In this document: positions 1 to 6,387 of the stretch, in pieces
How positions within the stretch are numbered: position 1 is the first letter of the stretch
Layout: the number at the start of each line of letters is the position of its first letter
NCBI GenBank assembly: GCA_947644185.1
Contig: CANRZC010000124.1
Coordinates: 1-6,739, forward strand
DNA length: 6,739 bases
Source of the DNA: an uncultured Acetatifactor sp.
GTDB taxonomy: Bacteria; Bacillota; Clostridia; Lachnospirales; Lachnospiraceae
Direction of reading: 5' to 3'
The notes under the pieces: model-generated
The model's database searches: none
What the model was told of the DNA's origin: nothing
What the model saw: the letters and a program-made list of their open reading frames with translations, nothing else
Program-made: the position numbers and the translations under genes

Positions 1-55
1 CATGCGCAATATTGCTGATGAGCGCCCGGTTCTCCCTCTCATTCTCGATCTTCTC
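1..55 (-). CDS. Sensor histidine kinase fragment (HisKA region), partial
   Basis: In the minus-strand frame one base off from purD, the last 55 bases read EKIENERENRALISNIAH, and the next base (G) fits the first base of an Asp codon. From knowledge of the family, this matches the end of the linker coiled coil and the H-box of the DHp (HisKA) domain of membrane sensor kinases, where the usual continuation is the phosphoacceptor His in an AHDLKTP-like motif. The His at positions 4-2 would be the autophosphorylated residue. No start codon is visible: the reading enters directly from purD sequence, so this is a piece of a gene and not a gene start. Only 18 residues are seen. The motif is distinctive, but the assignment rests on pattern recognition alone. 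Confidence 0.55.
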
Positions 56-629
56 GTCCTGTGAGAAATTCCTCCACCACCAACACATTGCCGGCATCTC
101 CAAAGTGCTTCTCCTGCATGATCTCCCGGACACCTGCTTTGGCCTCATCCAGGGTATTGCATATCAGCACACCCTTCCCCAATGCCAAGCCGTCTGCCTT
201 CAGCACAATAGGCATGGATGCGTGCTCCAAATAGTGAAGCGCTGCCTCTGGATTGTCAAAGGTCTCGTAAGCAGCTGTGGGAATATGGTATTTTTTCATT
301 AAATCCTTTGAGAAAGCCTTGCTGCCCTCTAAAATAGCTGCACATTTTCTGGGGCCAAATACGCGGAAGCCTGCCTCCTCCAATACATCCACCAGTCCTG
401 CTGCCAGAGGATCATCCGGCGCTACAAACACCAAATCAATTGCCTTTTCTTTGGCGTAAGCTAGGATTTTGTCAAATTCCATAACGCCAATAGAAGGGTC
501 GCACTCTGCAATCTGCGCAATTCCCGCATTGCCAGGGACGCAGTAAAGCTCATCCAGTCTACTGCTCTTTCTCATGCTAACTGCAATGGCATGCTCACGC
601 CCGCCGCCGCCTATTATCAAAACTCTCAT
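39..629 (-). CDS. purD: Phosphoribosylamine-glycine ligase, N-terminal part only (truncated)
   Basis: PurD (GAR synthetase) joins glycine to 5-phosphoribosylamine using ATP, step 2 of IMP synthesis in the cytosol. The start is the ATG at 629-627, preceded by AGAGG at a normal distance and 16 bases after the purN stop. The N domain opens with MRVLIIGGGGREHAIA and contains VPGNAG (31-36) and APDDPLAAGLVD (70-81), a clostridial form of the usual PEAPL stretch. FGPRKCAAILEGSKAFSK (91-108) leads into the ATP-grasp domain, with IVLKADGLALGKGV (141-154) carrying the ATP-binding Lys. The protein matches PurD through VVEEFLTGRE (about residue 192), where the family normally continues REVS and runs to about 420 residues. 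Here it reads DRE and stops at TGA 41-39. The rest of the ATP-grasp fold, including the Mg-ATP ligands, is missing, so this product should be inactive. Identity is certain; whether the break is real is not. Confidence 0.93.
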   Translation of the reverse strand: MRVLIIGGGGREHAIAVSMRKSSRLDELYCVPGNAGIAQIAECDPSIGVMEFDKILAYAKEKAIDLVFVAPDDPLAAGLVDVLEEAGFRVFGPRKCAAILEGSKAFSKDLMKKYHIPTAAYETFDNPEAALHYLEHASMPIVLKADGLALGKGVLICNTLDEAKAGVREIMQEKHFGDAGNVLVVEEFLTGREDRE

Positions 630-645
630 GCTGCACCTCTGTTCT

Positions 646-1272
646 CTATCTCTTTCTCCTGACCTTGTTGTCAATTACCTGTATCCTTCCATTTGCAATA
701 TCATCGATGGCCTGTGGAAGGAGTATCCATTCCGCCTGCTCCATCACACGCTGCTGTAAAATCTCAGGGGTATCGTCCTCCTCTATGTACACTGCCTTCT
801 GGGCAATAATAGGGCCCTCGTCCATGCCCTCATTGACAAAGTGCACTGTGGCTCCAGTGACCTTCACGCCTCGTTCCAGCGCCTTCTCATGCACCTTCAG
901 TCCGTAGTAGCCCACCCCGCAGAAGGAGGGGATCAGAGAGGGATGGATGTTGATAATTCTACCCCTAAAAGCCTCCACCATCTGGGGTGGAATCCGCACC
1001 AGAAATCCAGCCAGTACAACTAAATCCGGCGAAAGCTCTATCATCTGATCCGTAAAAGCAGCATCAAATGCCGCTCTGTCCGGGTATTGTCTGGGCGAAA
1101 TCACTTTTGTCTCTATCCCATGGCTCCTTGCCCGTTCCAATCCTCTTGCGCTGGCATTGTTGCTGATGACTGCCAACAACTGTGTATTGGTAATCGTACC
1201 TTTCTCAATGGCATCCAAAATGGCCTGCAGATTGGTGCCGCCACCGGATACGCACACCACTATTTTCAGCAT
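646..1272 (-). CDS. purN: Phosphoribosylglycinamide formyltransferase
   Basis: PurN transfers the formyl group of 10-formyl-tetrahydrofolate to GAR, giving FGAR (step 3 of IMP synthesis, cytosol). The protein is 208 residues, the usual size. It begins MLKIVVCVSGGGTNLQAILD, the phosphate-binding loop of the family. The catalytic set is visible: Asn108 and His110 in INIHPSLIPSF, and Asp151 in GMDEGPII. The stretch FCGVGYYGLKVHEKAL (117-132) is the clostridial form of the loop after HPSL. I chose the ATG at 1272-1270, with GGGAG eight to nine bases upstream; the open frame extends to 1353, but those 27 residues do not resemble the family. The start lies inside the purM stop region (7 shared bases), which suggests translational coupling. 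purD follows 16 bases after the stop. Confidence 0.96.
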   Translation of the reverse strand: MLKIVVCVSGGGTNLQAILDAIEKGTITNTQLLAVISNNASARGLERARSHGIETKVISPRQYPDRAAFDAAFTDQMIELSPDLVVLAGFLVRIPPQMVEAFRGRIINIHPSLIPSFCGVGYYGLKVHEKALERGVKVTGATVHFVNEGMDEGPIIAQKAVYIEEDDTPEILQQRVMEQAEWILLPQAIDDIANGRIQVIDNKVRRKR

Positions 1273-2291
1273 ATGTCTACTCCCTTTTCTCCAGCAACAC
1301 AGCGCCCCACCACATAAGGGGTCTCGCCAGCATGCCGGATGGCCTCCAGGCATCTGTCCTTATCCTCAGGGGATACTGCCAGGACCATGCCAATGCCCAT
1401 ATTATAGGTATTGTACATCATTTGTTCTGCAATCTCTCCCTTTTTTGCCAGAAGTCTAAAAATGGCAGGTACTGGATAGCTGTCCTTCTCCACCTGAGCC
1501 CGGATCCCCTCTGGCAGCATCCTGGGAATATTCTCATAGAAGCCGCCGCCTGTGATATGACTGCAGCCTTTGATCCGCACACCGCTGTCCTTTATGGCTT
1601 TCAAAGCCTTTACATAAATTTTTGTGGGAGTGAGAAGTGTCTCTCCCAGGGTTCCGTTCAACTCCTCATAGTAGGTATCCAAACTCTCCCTTGTCATCTC
1701 AAACACCTGGCGTATCAGTGAAAAGCCATTTGAATGTACCCCGGAGGAGGCTATGCCTACAAGTATGTCTCCCTCTTTTATATGCTCTCCTGTGACCAGC
1801 TCCTTCTCCTCTGCCACGCCCACAGCAAAGCCTGCCAAATCATACTCCTCCTCAGGCATCATGCCCGGATGCTCTGCGGTCTCGCCGCCAACAAGCGCTG
1901 CGCCGGCCTGCTTGCAGCCCTCAGCTACTCCCTTTACAATGGCTGCAATTTTCTCTGGGATATTCTTGCCACATGCAATGTAATCCAGGAAAAACAAGGG
2001 CTCTCCCCCAGCACAGGCCACATCGTTCACGCACATGGCCACACAGTCAATGCCAATGGTATCATGTCTGTCCATGAGCATTGCCAGCTTCAGCTTTGTG
2101 CCCACACCGTCTGTGCCTGACAGCAGCACAGGCTTCTCCATCTCCTTGATAGCTGCCATGGAAAATGCACCGGAAAAGCCTCCGATACCCCCCAGCACCT
2201 CCGGGCGCATAGTGGCTCTCACATCTGCCTTCATCAGTTCCACAGACCGGTACCCTGCCTCAATATCTACTCCTGCTTTTTTATAGTCCAT
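1266..2291 (-). CDS. purM: Phosphoribosylformylglycinamidine cyclo-ligase (AIR synthetase)
   Basis: PurM closes the imidazole ring of FGAM to make AIR with ATP, step 5 of purine synthesis. The product has 341 residues, a normal length. Family landmarks in order: DYKKAGVDIEAG (2-13), GGFSGAF (37-43), the glycine-rich SGTDGVGTK (58-66) that forms the ATP/substrate site, MCVNDV (86-91), VGGETAEHPGM (134-144), SSGVHSNGFSL (182-192), HITGGG (245-250) and NTYNMGIGM (294-302). The start is the ATG at 2291-2289 because AGGAGG lies eight bases upstream; the open frame extends to a TTG at 2321, which adds 10 unrelated residues and lacks a ribosome site. The gene starts 40 bases after the purE stop and its last codons overlap the start of purN, so all are probably on one mRNA. 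Confidence 0.97.
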   Translation of the reverse strand: MDYKKAGVDIEAGYRSVELMKADVRATMRPEVLGGIGGFSGAFSMAAIKEMEKPVLLSGTDGVGTKLKLAMLMDRHDTIGIDCVAMCVNDVACAGGEPLFFLDYIACGKNIPEKIAAIVKGVAEGCKQAGAALVGGETAEHPGMMPEEEYDLAGFAVGVAEEKELVTGEHIKEGDILVGIASSGVHSNGFSLIRQVFEMTRESLDTYYEELNGTLGETLLTPTKIYVKALKAIKDSGVRIKGCSHITGGGFYENIPRMLPEGIRAQVEKDSYPVPAIFRLLAKKGEIAEQMMYNTYNMGIGMVLAVSPEDKDRCLEAIRHAGETPYVVGRCVAGEKGVDIC

Positions 2292-2331
2292 TCTGTCAGC
2301 CTCCTCTTCGCGGCAATCCAATCTTCATCCG

Positions 2332-2901
2332 TTATTTGTTCTGCAGATAAGCCTTATAGCCTTCTCTTTGCAATCTGGCGTCCTTTGCCACAACCTGCTC
2401 CTTCAGCTTCGCACTGTAGTCCTTCAGCTTCTGCAGAAGCTCAGGATCGGAGGTGGCCAGAATCTTCGCCGCCAGAAGTCCTGCATTGGCGCCGCCATTG
2501 ATAGCCACTGTAGCCACTGGAATACCTGATGGCATCTGTACAATAGAGTACAGAGAATCCCGCCCTCCGAGGGAAGTGGTATGCATAGGAATCCCGATGA
2601 CAGGCATGGGGAAGATAGCTGCACACATGCCTGGCAGATGTGCTGCCATGCCAGCTCCCGCAATGATCACTCGAAAGCCCTTCTCCTCTGCTCCTTTTGC
2701 ATATTCAAAAAATACATCCGGCTCCCTGTGTGCACTGATAATGGCCATCTCGTAGGGGATCCCAAATTCCTCCAAAATATCCGCTGCTTTCGCCATCACG
2801 GGCATATCGGAATCACTGCCCATCACAATGCCAACCTTTGGCATGCCAACTTTCGGCATGCCGACCTTCGGCATTTCTGTCTTACTCTGTATTTCTCCCA
2901 T
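2332..2901 (-). CDS. purE: N5-carboxyaminoimidazole ribonucleotide mutase, class I PurE, with repeated N-terminus
   Basis: PurE makes CAIR, the carboxylated form of AIR, in IMP synthesis. Class I enzymes rearrange N5-CAIR made by PurK; no purK is in this window. Class I marks are present: GSDSD (28-32), ISAHREPD (55-62) with the conserved Ser-Ala-His-Arg, MAAHLPGM (85-92), and GGRDSLYSIVQMPSGIPVAT (112-131). The start is fixed by a near-perfect TAAAGGAGG five bases before ATG 2901-2899. The protein is 189 residues, longer than the usual 160-170, because of an added N-terminus, MGEIQSKTE plus three tandem MPKVG units; the family fold begins at the last KVGIVMGSDSD. This is the first gene of the pur cluster, 90 bases after the aminopeptidase stop. 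Confidence 0.96.
   Translation of the reverse strand: MGEIQSKTEMPKVGMPKVGMPKVGIVMGSDSDMPVMAKAADILEEFGIPYEMAIISAHREPDVFFEYAKGAEEKGFRVIIAGAGMAAHLPGMCAAIFPMPVIGIPMHTTSLGGRDSLYSIVQMPSGIPVATVAINGGANAGLLAAKILATSDPELLQKLKDYSAKLKEQVVAKDARLQREGYKAYLQNK
2830..2874 (-). repeat. Three tandem 15-base units in purE, each encoding MPKVG
   Basis: Three contiguous units lie at 2874-2860, 2859-2845 and 2844-2830: ATGCCGAAGGTCGGC, ATGCCGAAAGTTGGC and ATGCCAAAGGTTGGC. They differ only at third codon positions, so all encode Met-Pro-Lys-Val-Gly. Each unit plus the next two bases (AT) forms a 7-bp stem with a 3-base loop, for example ATGCCGA-AGG-TCGGCAT. The last copy is the natural beta-strand start of PurE, so the two preceding copies look like tandem duplications of the original start. 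Confidence 0.9.
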
Positions 2902-2932
2902 AAATTCCTCCTTTAGGGTACTTACCTATTCT

Positions 2933-2954
2933 ATGAAAATGCTTTGTCTTTCAT
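2933..2954 (-). other. Small hairpin in the purE leader
   Basis: ATGAAAG pairs with TTTTCAT (six Watson-Crick pairs plus one G-U) around an 8-base loop. It has no U tract, so it is not a terminator. If the promoter proposed at 2960-2988 is right, the hairpin would sit at or next to the 5' end of the pur mRNA, where it might stabilise the transcript. It is AT-rich and short, so chance is a real alternative. Confidence 0.25.
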
Positions 2955-2959
2955 GTTCC

Positions 2960-2988
2960 AGTTTACTAGAGAATAGTCTCCCGTGCAA
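2960..2988 (-). promoter_or_regulatory. Possible promoter of the purE operon
   Basis: TTGCAC (2988-2983) and TAAACT (2965-2960) are separated by exactly 17 bases in the gap between the aminopeptidase stop and purE. Both hexamers match the sigma-A consensus only partly. A second -10-like TAGAAT lies at 2933-2928 but has no partner at the right distance. I see no purine riboswitch core and no PurR-box-like pair in this 90-base gap. Read-through from the upstream gene is also possible. Confidence 0.3.
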
Positions 2989-2991
2989 CCA

Positions 2992-5085
2992 CTATTTTTC
3001 CAAACACCCCTCTGTCTCAAAAGGTTTGTTCAATTCCTCACAGCCAGGCAATACAAATCGCCCATCCTTTATAATTACCACGCGGCTACCATCCTTTCTC
3101 ACCGCTGTCAGCTCACCCAGCTCGTCATAGGGAATGGTAATATCTGTATGGCAATTGTAATACGCATCCATTGGACGACTGTGGCGCAGGCTGGACACTT
3201 CATTGTCCCTGGCCACCACTTCCTTCCCGTCTGGATTATACATCCTCATATCCTCTGCATGGGAATAGCAAGTATCCCCCACTGCAAAATGGGGCCCCAT
3301 CTTCTCAGCAATCAGAACCGGGAGCTTTGTCTCCACCCCCAGCCTCTTGGCCGCCACATAAGCTGTGGTATTTGTGCCAATGGCAAATTCTCCCAGCGGC
3401 AGCGTCTCATGTCGGTTCAGAATATTTTCGTAGATAAATTTCTGATTTTCCTCCTGGGTGTCGAAATTCTGGCAGGTGTAATCCCGAATCATACCGTCCT
3501 CGAAGGTAATTGCCAAGTCCTTATATTCCAAGCCCCGCAGGAAAGCCCTGGTCACATGAAGCACTCCTTCTGTGCCCTTGAGAACTGGCGATGTAAACAC
3601 CTCTCCCACAGGAATGTTTACATCCGCCACACAGTTCTCAAAAATGGTCTCCTTCTCAGGATCTGTCAGTTTGTAGAGATTCACCCTAAGATCTGTGCGA
3701 TTGGCCCCTCTGCCTTTGATTTCACAGATATCTGCTGTGTCCAGCGCATCTATCAAGGTCTGCTGTACCCTGCGGTAAAGCATATAATCCAATGTATTGA
3801 TACGGATAGTCTCCCGGAACAATTCCTCAAACACCGGACCGATTTCCGGCACAGGAAAGGCGATAATCGTGAAGCTAGTCTCGTCTTCGGGCATATATTC
3901 TCTGCTTAGCATCCCTGCCTTGGAGGCATATTCTACCCACAATCGCTCCTGTTCCTTGGAAAGCTTTATGGCATCCTTGCATACAGCCGGAGCAAAATCC
4001 GCCTCCCCGAAGGTCTCCACAATGGCGGGACCTGCGCAGGCCTTTAGTTTAAGCTTCCATTGCTCATAGGCCACCCTCTGGGCCTCCAGCCTCCGGTTCA
4101 CATAATTTTTATCAAAAAAGATGGCCTTGTCGTCTTTGTGGTCATACTCATACTGAGGGTTGGGCACACCGCCACTGAATCCGTTCTTTATGTGCCTGCT
4201 GGCTCCCCTATTGTCCAAAATACTGCAGGCCACCCGACAGCAAGCAGCTTTCAGTCCCATCTTTTCAAAATTTGTCACAGCCCGGCGCAGCATTCTTTCA
4301 AAGCCCATCTGGTAGCCCAGGCTCACGATTCCCTTTTGGGACAAGTCCACTCCTGTCACCTCAAAACCTCTGCGATAGCCCTCTGTATAGGTGTCGGCCA
4401 TGATGGCAATGGTCTCCTGGGGCAGTCCTGCCAGAAATCTGGCTGTCTCCAGTTCATTTTCGCTGACATACTCTCCATATCCATACAGATATCTCACATC
4501 TGTCAGATCACTCTCCAAAATCATTCTCATGGCAAAACCATCTGGGCTTACCTGCTCTTTTGTCCTGCGCTCTGCAGCCAGTTGCGCGTAGTCACTTGCA
4601 AACCAGTAAATCCTATCTCTGATATCTTTTTCAGAGGGCCTTCCCTCCTTTTGATCCGCAGCATACACAAAGGCTGTATAGATTTCCACAAACAGCTCCA
4701 TACGGATCACAAGCTCCTCCAAGCTGCCCTCATAGGCAAAGCTGATGAGGCTGCGCAGCTCGGTATATAAAAAAGAAAGAAGGGGGCCAAACTCCCCGCC
4801 CAATTCCTGCACCGCATAGCATGGATTTCCATAGCTTTCCCCATAGTGTTCTGGAAGGATATCTGCAAATAATGCCCTGTTTCTGTCTGCAAGCTCCTTT
4901 AATTCCGCCTTTTTCAGGCCATCTCCAGCCAGAAACTCCACTGTATCGTCAATCAGGAGCAGAAATTTCGCGCAGAATGAAAAGAATGCCTCCATTTTTT
5001 CATCCCCAAAATGCTCCTTTGGAATCCTTCGGATTCTATCCATCACCAGCTCATATCGCTCCTGCACAATCTCTATCCCGCTCAT
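2992..5085 (-). CDS. M29-like metallo-aminopeptidase with long N-terminal extension
   Basis: Probably a cytosolic two-metal aminopeptidase that removes N-terminal residues from peptides. The C-terminal third carries the ligand pattern of the M29 (AmpS/AmpT, thermophilic) family in order: Glu495 in GEVFTSP, Glu566 in LGEFAIGTNT, His599 in EKMGPHFAVGD with Tyr607 near it, then His646 and Asp648 in YYNCHTDI. There is no signal peptide or membrane helix. At 697 residues it is far longer than the 370-410 usual for M29. By spacing from the ligands, the family-like part would begin near residues 240-250; the helical first 200 or so residues I do not recognise. The start at ATG 5085-5083 follows GGAGGGAG and overlaps the stop of the membrane-protein gene upstream as ATGA, indicating coupling. 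Substrate specificity cannot be read from the sequence. Confidence 0.82.
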   Translation of the reverse strand: MSGIEIVQERYELVMDRIRRIPKEHFGDEKMEAFFSFCAKFLLLIDDTVEFLAGDGLKKAELKELADRNRALFADILPEHYGESYGNPCYAVQELGGEFGPLLSFLYTELRSLISFAYEGSLEELVIRMELFVEIYTAFVYAADQKEGRPSEKDIRDRIYWFASDYAQLAAERRTKEQVSPDGFAMRMILESDLTDVRYLYGYGEYVSENELETARFLAGLPQETIAIMADTYTEGYRRGFEVTGVDLSQKGIVSLGYQMGFERMLRRAVTNFEKMGLKAACCRVACSILDNRGASRHIKNGFSGGVPNPQYEYDHKDDKAIFFDKNYVNRRLEAQRVAYEQWKLKLKACAGPAIVETFGEADFAPAVCKDAIKLSKEQERLWVEYASKAGMLSREYMPEDETSFTIIAFPVPEIGPVFEELFRETIRINTLDYMLYRRVQQTLIDALDTADICEIKGRGANRTDLRVNLYKLTDPEKETIFENCVADVNIPVGEVFTSPVLKGTEGVLHVTRAFLRGLEYKDLAITFEDGMIRDYTCQNFDTQEENQKFIYENILNRHETLPLGEFAIGTNTTAYVAAKRLGVETKLPVLIAEKMGPHFAVGDTCYSHAEDMRMYNPDGKEVVARDNEVSSLRHSRPMDAYYNCHTDITIPYDELGELTAVRKDGSRVVIIKDGRFVLPGCEELNKPFETEGCLEK

Positions 5086-5405
5086 TTCAGGCTCCCTCCC
5101 ACATATACAATCAAACCAATGCTCACCAGCGCAGCCAGATTCAACACGATTCCTAACACCGGAAAAAGCCTGTAGCGCTCTTTCTCCTGTACCGTCACCA
5201 GCCCTAAAATCAGTCCAATGGTAGAATACAGCGCAGCAAGCAAAGCGCCTACCCCAAACCCTGCTCCCACCTTACCTCCCTTTTGGTAGGAGAGGAACAC
5301 CATAAGGCCCAGTGCGCCCAGACTGATGACTCCTAAAATCGTGGCCATAACAGCCCGGTTCGAATGTTTTTTGTCTGTAAATATGAATCCTTTTCTTTTC
5401 TTCAT
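5082..5405 (-). CDS. Three-helix membrane protein of unknown function (DUF6142-like)
   Basis: A 107-residue integral membrane protein. A basic head, MKKRKGFIFTDKKHSNRA, precedes three hydrophobic segments at about 20-40, 47-72 and 81-104, separated by short charged loops (QKGGK; QEKERYR). The FTDKKHS head followed by three helices resembles a small Firmicute family of unknown function that I recall as DUF6142; I could not check this. I start at ATG 5405-5403, though only AGAG, a weak ribosome site, precedes it. A GTG at 5423 in the same frame lies inside the terminator hairpin, so it is less likely. The stop overlaps the start of the aminopeptidase (ATGA), so the two are probably made together. 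No catalytic motif is visible and I assign no function. Confidence 0.75.
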   Translation of the reverse strand: MKKRKGFIFTDKKHSNRAVMATILGVISLGALGLMVFLSYQKGGKVGAGFGVGALLAALYSTIGLILGLVTVQEKERYRLFPVLGIVLNLAALVSIGLIVYVGGSLK

Positions 5406-5410
5406 AAAAA

Positions 5411-5457
5411 CTCTAAAAGGCACTCCCCAAAAAGGTCCGTCCCTTTTAGGAAATGCC
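5411..5457 (-). terminator. Intrinsic terminator hairpin after the pyrE unit
   Basis: On the minus strand, 5457-5441 (GGCATTTCCTAAAAGGG) pairs along all 17 positions with 5435-5419 (CCTTTTTGGGGAGTGCC) around a 5-base loop ACGGA. Four of the pairs are G-U, which would be A-C mismatches on the plus-strand transcript, so the element is specific to the minus strand. TTTT follows directly, then AGAG and TTTTT. It lies 17 bases after the stop of the 50-residue gene and its tail ends on the start codon of the next gene, so it could also act as an attenuator of that gene. Confidence 0.75.
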
Positions 5458-5474
5458 CGTCTACTGCTCCTTGC

Positions 5475-5627
5475 CTAAAATATAATTTTGGACTTGCCCG
5501 CAATCAGTTTCGCTCCACTGATGATCAATAAAATTCCCGATGCAATTCCCACTACCAGCGCAATCACGCCCACAGTAATGCTGGTTGCGCCTGCTCCCCT
5601 CATCATTCTATATACTTTCTCGCCCAT
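5475..5627 (-). CDS. Small single-helix membrane protein, 50 residues
   Basis: An unrecognised 50-residue protein. A short N-terminus with basic residues (MGEKVYRMMRGAG) precedes one long hydrophobic segment at about 13-38 (SITVGVIALVVGIASGILLI...), followed by a basic tail, GAKLIAGKSKIIF. This is the layout of a small one-pass membrane protein. The start is the ATG at 5627-5625, with GAAGGGAG five bases upstream; the open frame extends back to 5726, inside pyrE, but those 33 residues are shadow sequence. It begins 43 bases after pyrE and ends 17 bases before a strong terminator, so it is very probably co-transcribed with pyrE. No function can be assigned. Confidence 0.72.
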   Translation of the reverse strand: MGEKVYRMMRGAGATSITVGVIALVVGIASGILLIISGAKLIAGKSKIIF

Positions 5628-5670
5628 AATCGCTCCCTTCTTCCTGGACACTATGTAACTGCATTGCCTG

Positions 5671-6345
5671 TTATGCCCCATATACCTTATAATATGCATC
5701 GATGGCTGCCTTAGCTGTATCATCAATATAGATCTGCCCTTTGTAGGGTCTATTGTACAAATGCTCCACTACCTCATTCATTGTGACAATTGCCGCAGCC
5801 TTGATGCCATACTGCTCTTTAATCTCGTCCAGCGCACTGCCCTTTCCAGCAGGTCCTTTCTCCATACGGTTCAGTGATACCATCAATCCTTTGATCTCTA
5901 CCTTCGCCTGGGCTGTAATGATGGGGTATGTCTCTTCGATTGACTTGCCGGAGGTAGTCACGTCCTCGATGATTACGACTCTATCGCCGTCCTTCATGCC
6001 ACTTCCCAAGAGAATCCCTGCATCGCCGTGATCCTTCACTTCCTTGCGGTTGGAGGAATAGCGCACCTCCTTGCCATAGAGCTCACTGTAGGCAATGGCC
6101 GTGGCCACACTTAAGGGTATCCCCTTATAGGCAGGCCCGAATAGGATATCAAAATCATCCCCATAATTATCGTGGATAGCCCTGGCGTAATATTCCCCCA
6201 GGCGCTTTAGCTGTGCACCTGTCACATAGGAACCTGCATTCATAAAAAAGGGGGACTGCCTGCCGCTCTTTAAGGTAAAGGAGCCGAACTTGAGTGCATT
6301 GCTGTCCACCATAAATTCGATAAATTCCTGTTTATACTGTTCCAT
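5671..6345 (-). CDS. pyrE: Orotate phosphoribosyltransferase
   Basis: PyrE transfers ribose-5-phosphate from PRPP to orotate, giving OMP, the fifth step of UMP synthesis in the cytosol. The 224 residues match the usual length. Motifs in order: FTLKSGRQSPFF (23-34), whose Lys26 contacts the substrate; GPAYKGIPL (70-78); SSNRKEVKDHG (97-107), the flexible catalytic loop with its Lys and His residues; and the PRPP-binding VVIIEDVTTSGKS (123-135). The start is ATG 6345-6343; AGGAGG lies upstream, but its spacing of about 11 bases is slightly long. A promoter sits close upstream, leaving a leader of roughly 35 bases, too short for a PyrR-type attenuator. A small membrane-protein gene follows. This pyrE is not next to any other pyr gene in the window. 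Confidence 0.97.
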   Translation of the reverse strand: MEQYKQEFIEFMVDSNALKFGSFTLKSGRQSPFFMNAGSYVTGAQLKRLGEYYARAIHDNYGDDFDILFGPAYKGIPLSVATAIAYSELYGKEVRYSSNRKEVKDHGDAGILLGSGMKDGDRVVIIEDVTTSGKSIEETYPIITAQAKVEIKGLMVSLNRMEKGPAGKGSALDEIKEQYGIKAAAIVTMNEVVEHLYNRPYKGQIYIDDTAKAAIDAYYKVYGA

Positions 6346-6387
6346 CTATACAGAATCCTCCTATAGAAGAGTCTATTTTTCTTACTT

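Noticed and set aside
1273..1353. Longer start for purN, 27 extra residues
   Set aside because: The extra part is purM coding sequence in another frame and does not resemble PurN; the ATG at 1272 has a ribosome site.
2292..2321. Upstream TTG start for purM adding 10 residues
   Set aside because: The ATG at 2291 has AGGAGG eight bases upstream and gives the family's usual N-terminus; the added residues are the ribosome-site region read as codons.
2902..2991. Purine riboswitch or PurR boxes before purE
   Set aside because: The gap is 90 bases and lacks the conserved riboswitch core and any clear paired PurR-box sequence.
2972..2996. Inverted repeat AATAGT...ACTATT at the aminopeptidase stop, as a possible terminator
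   Set aside because: Only six A/T-rich pairs with a 13-base loop, and no U tract follows on the minus strand.
2983..3909. A 308-residue open frame on the plus strand
   Set aside because: It lies wholly opposite the aminopeptidase, whose reading shows a recognisable metal-site pattern. The translation of the plus frame is rich in Cys, His and Ile without any motif.
4060..4770. A 236-residue open frame on the plus strand
   Set aside because: Also antisense to the aminopeptidase, with no recognisable domain; it is a shadow of the real frame.
5479..5484. TATATT at the end of the 50-residue gene as a -10 element for the downstream membrane protein
   Set aside because: No -35-like hexamer at 16-18 bases upstream; TTGCGG is only 13 bases away. 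It remains possible but is not supported enough to annotate.
6346..6387. PyrR-type or riboswitch leader for pyrE
   Set aside because: The leader after the proposed promoter is only about 36 bases and has no anti-terminator/terminator pair or PyrR-binding-loop motif.
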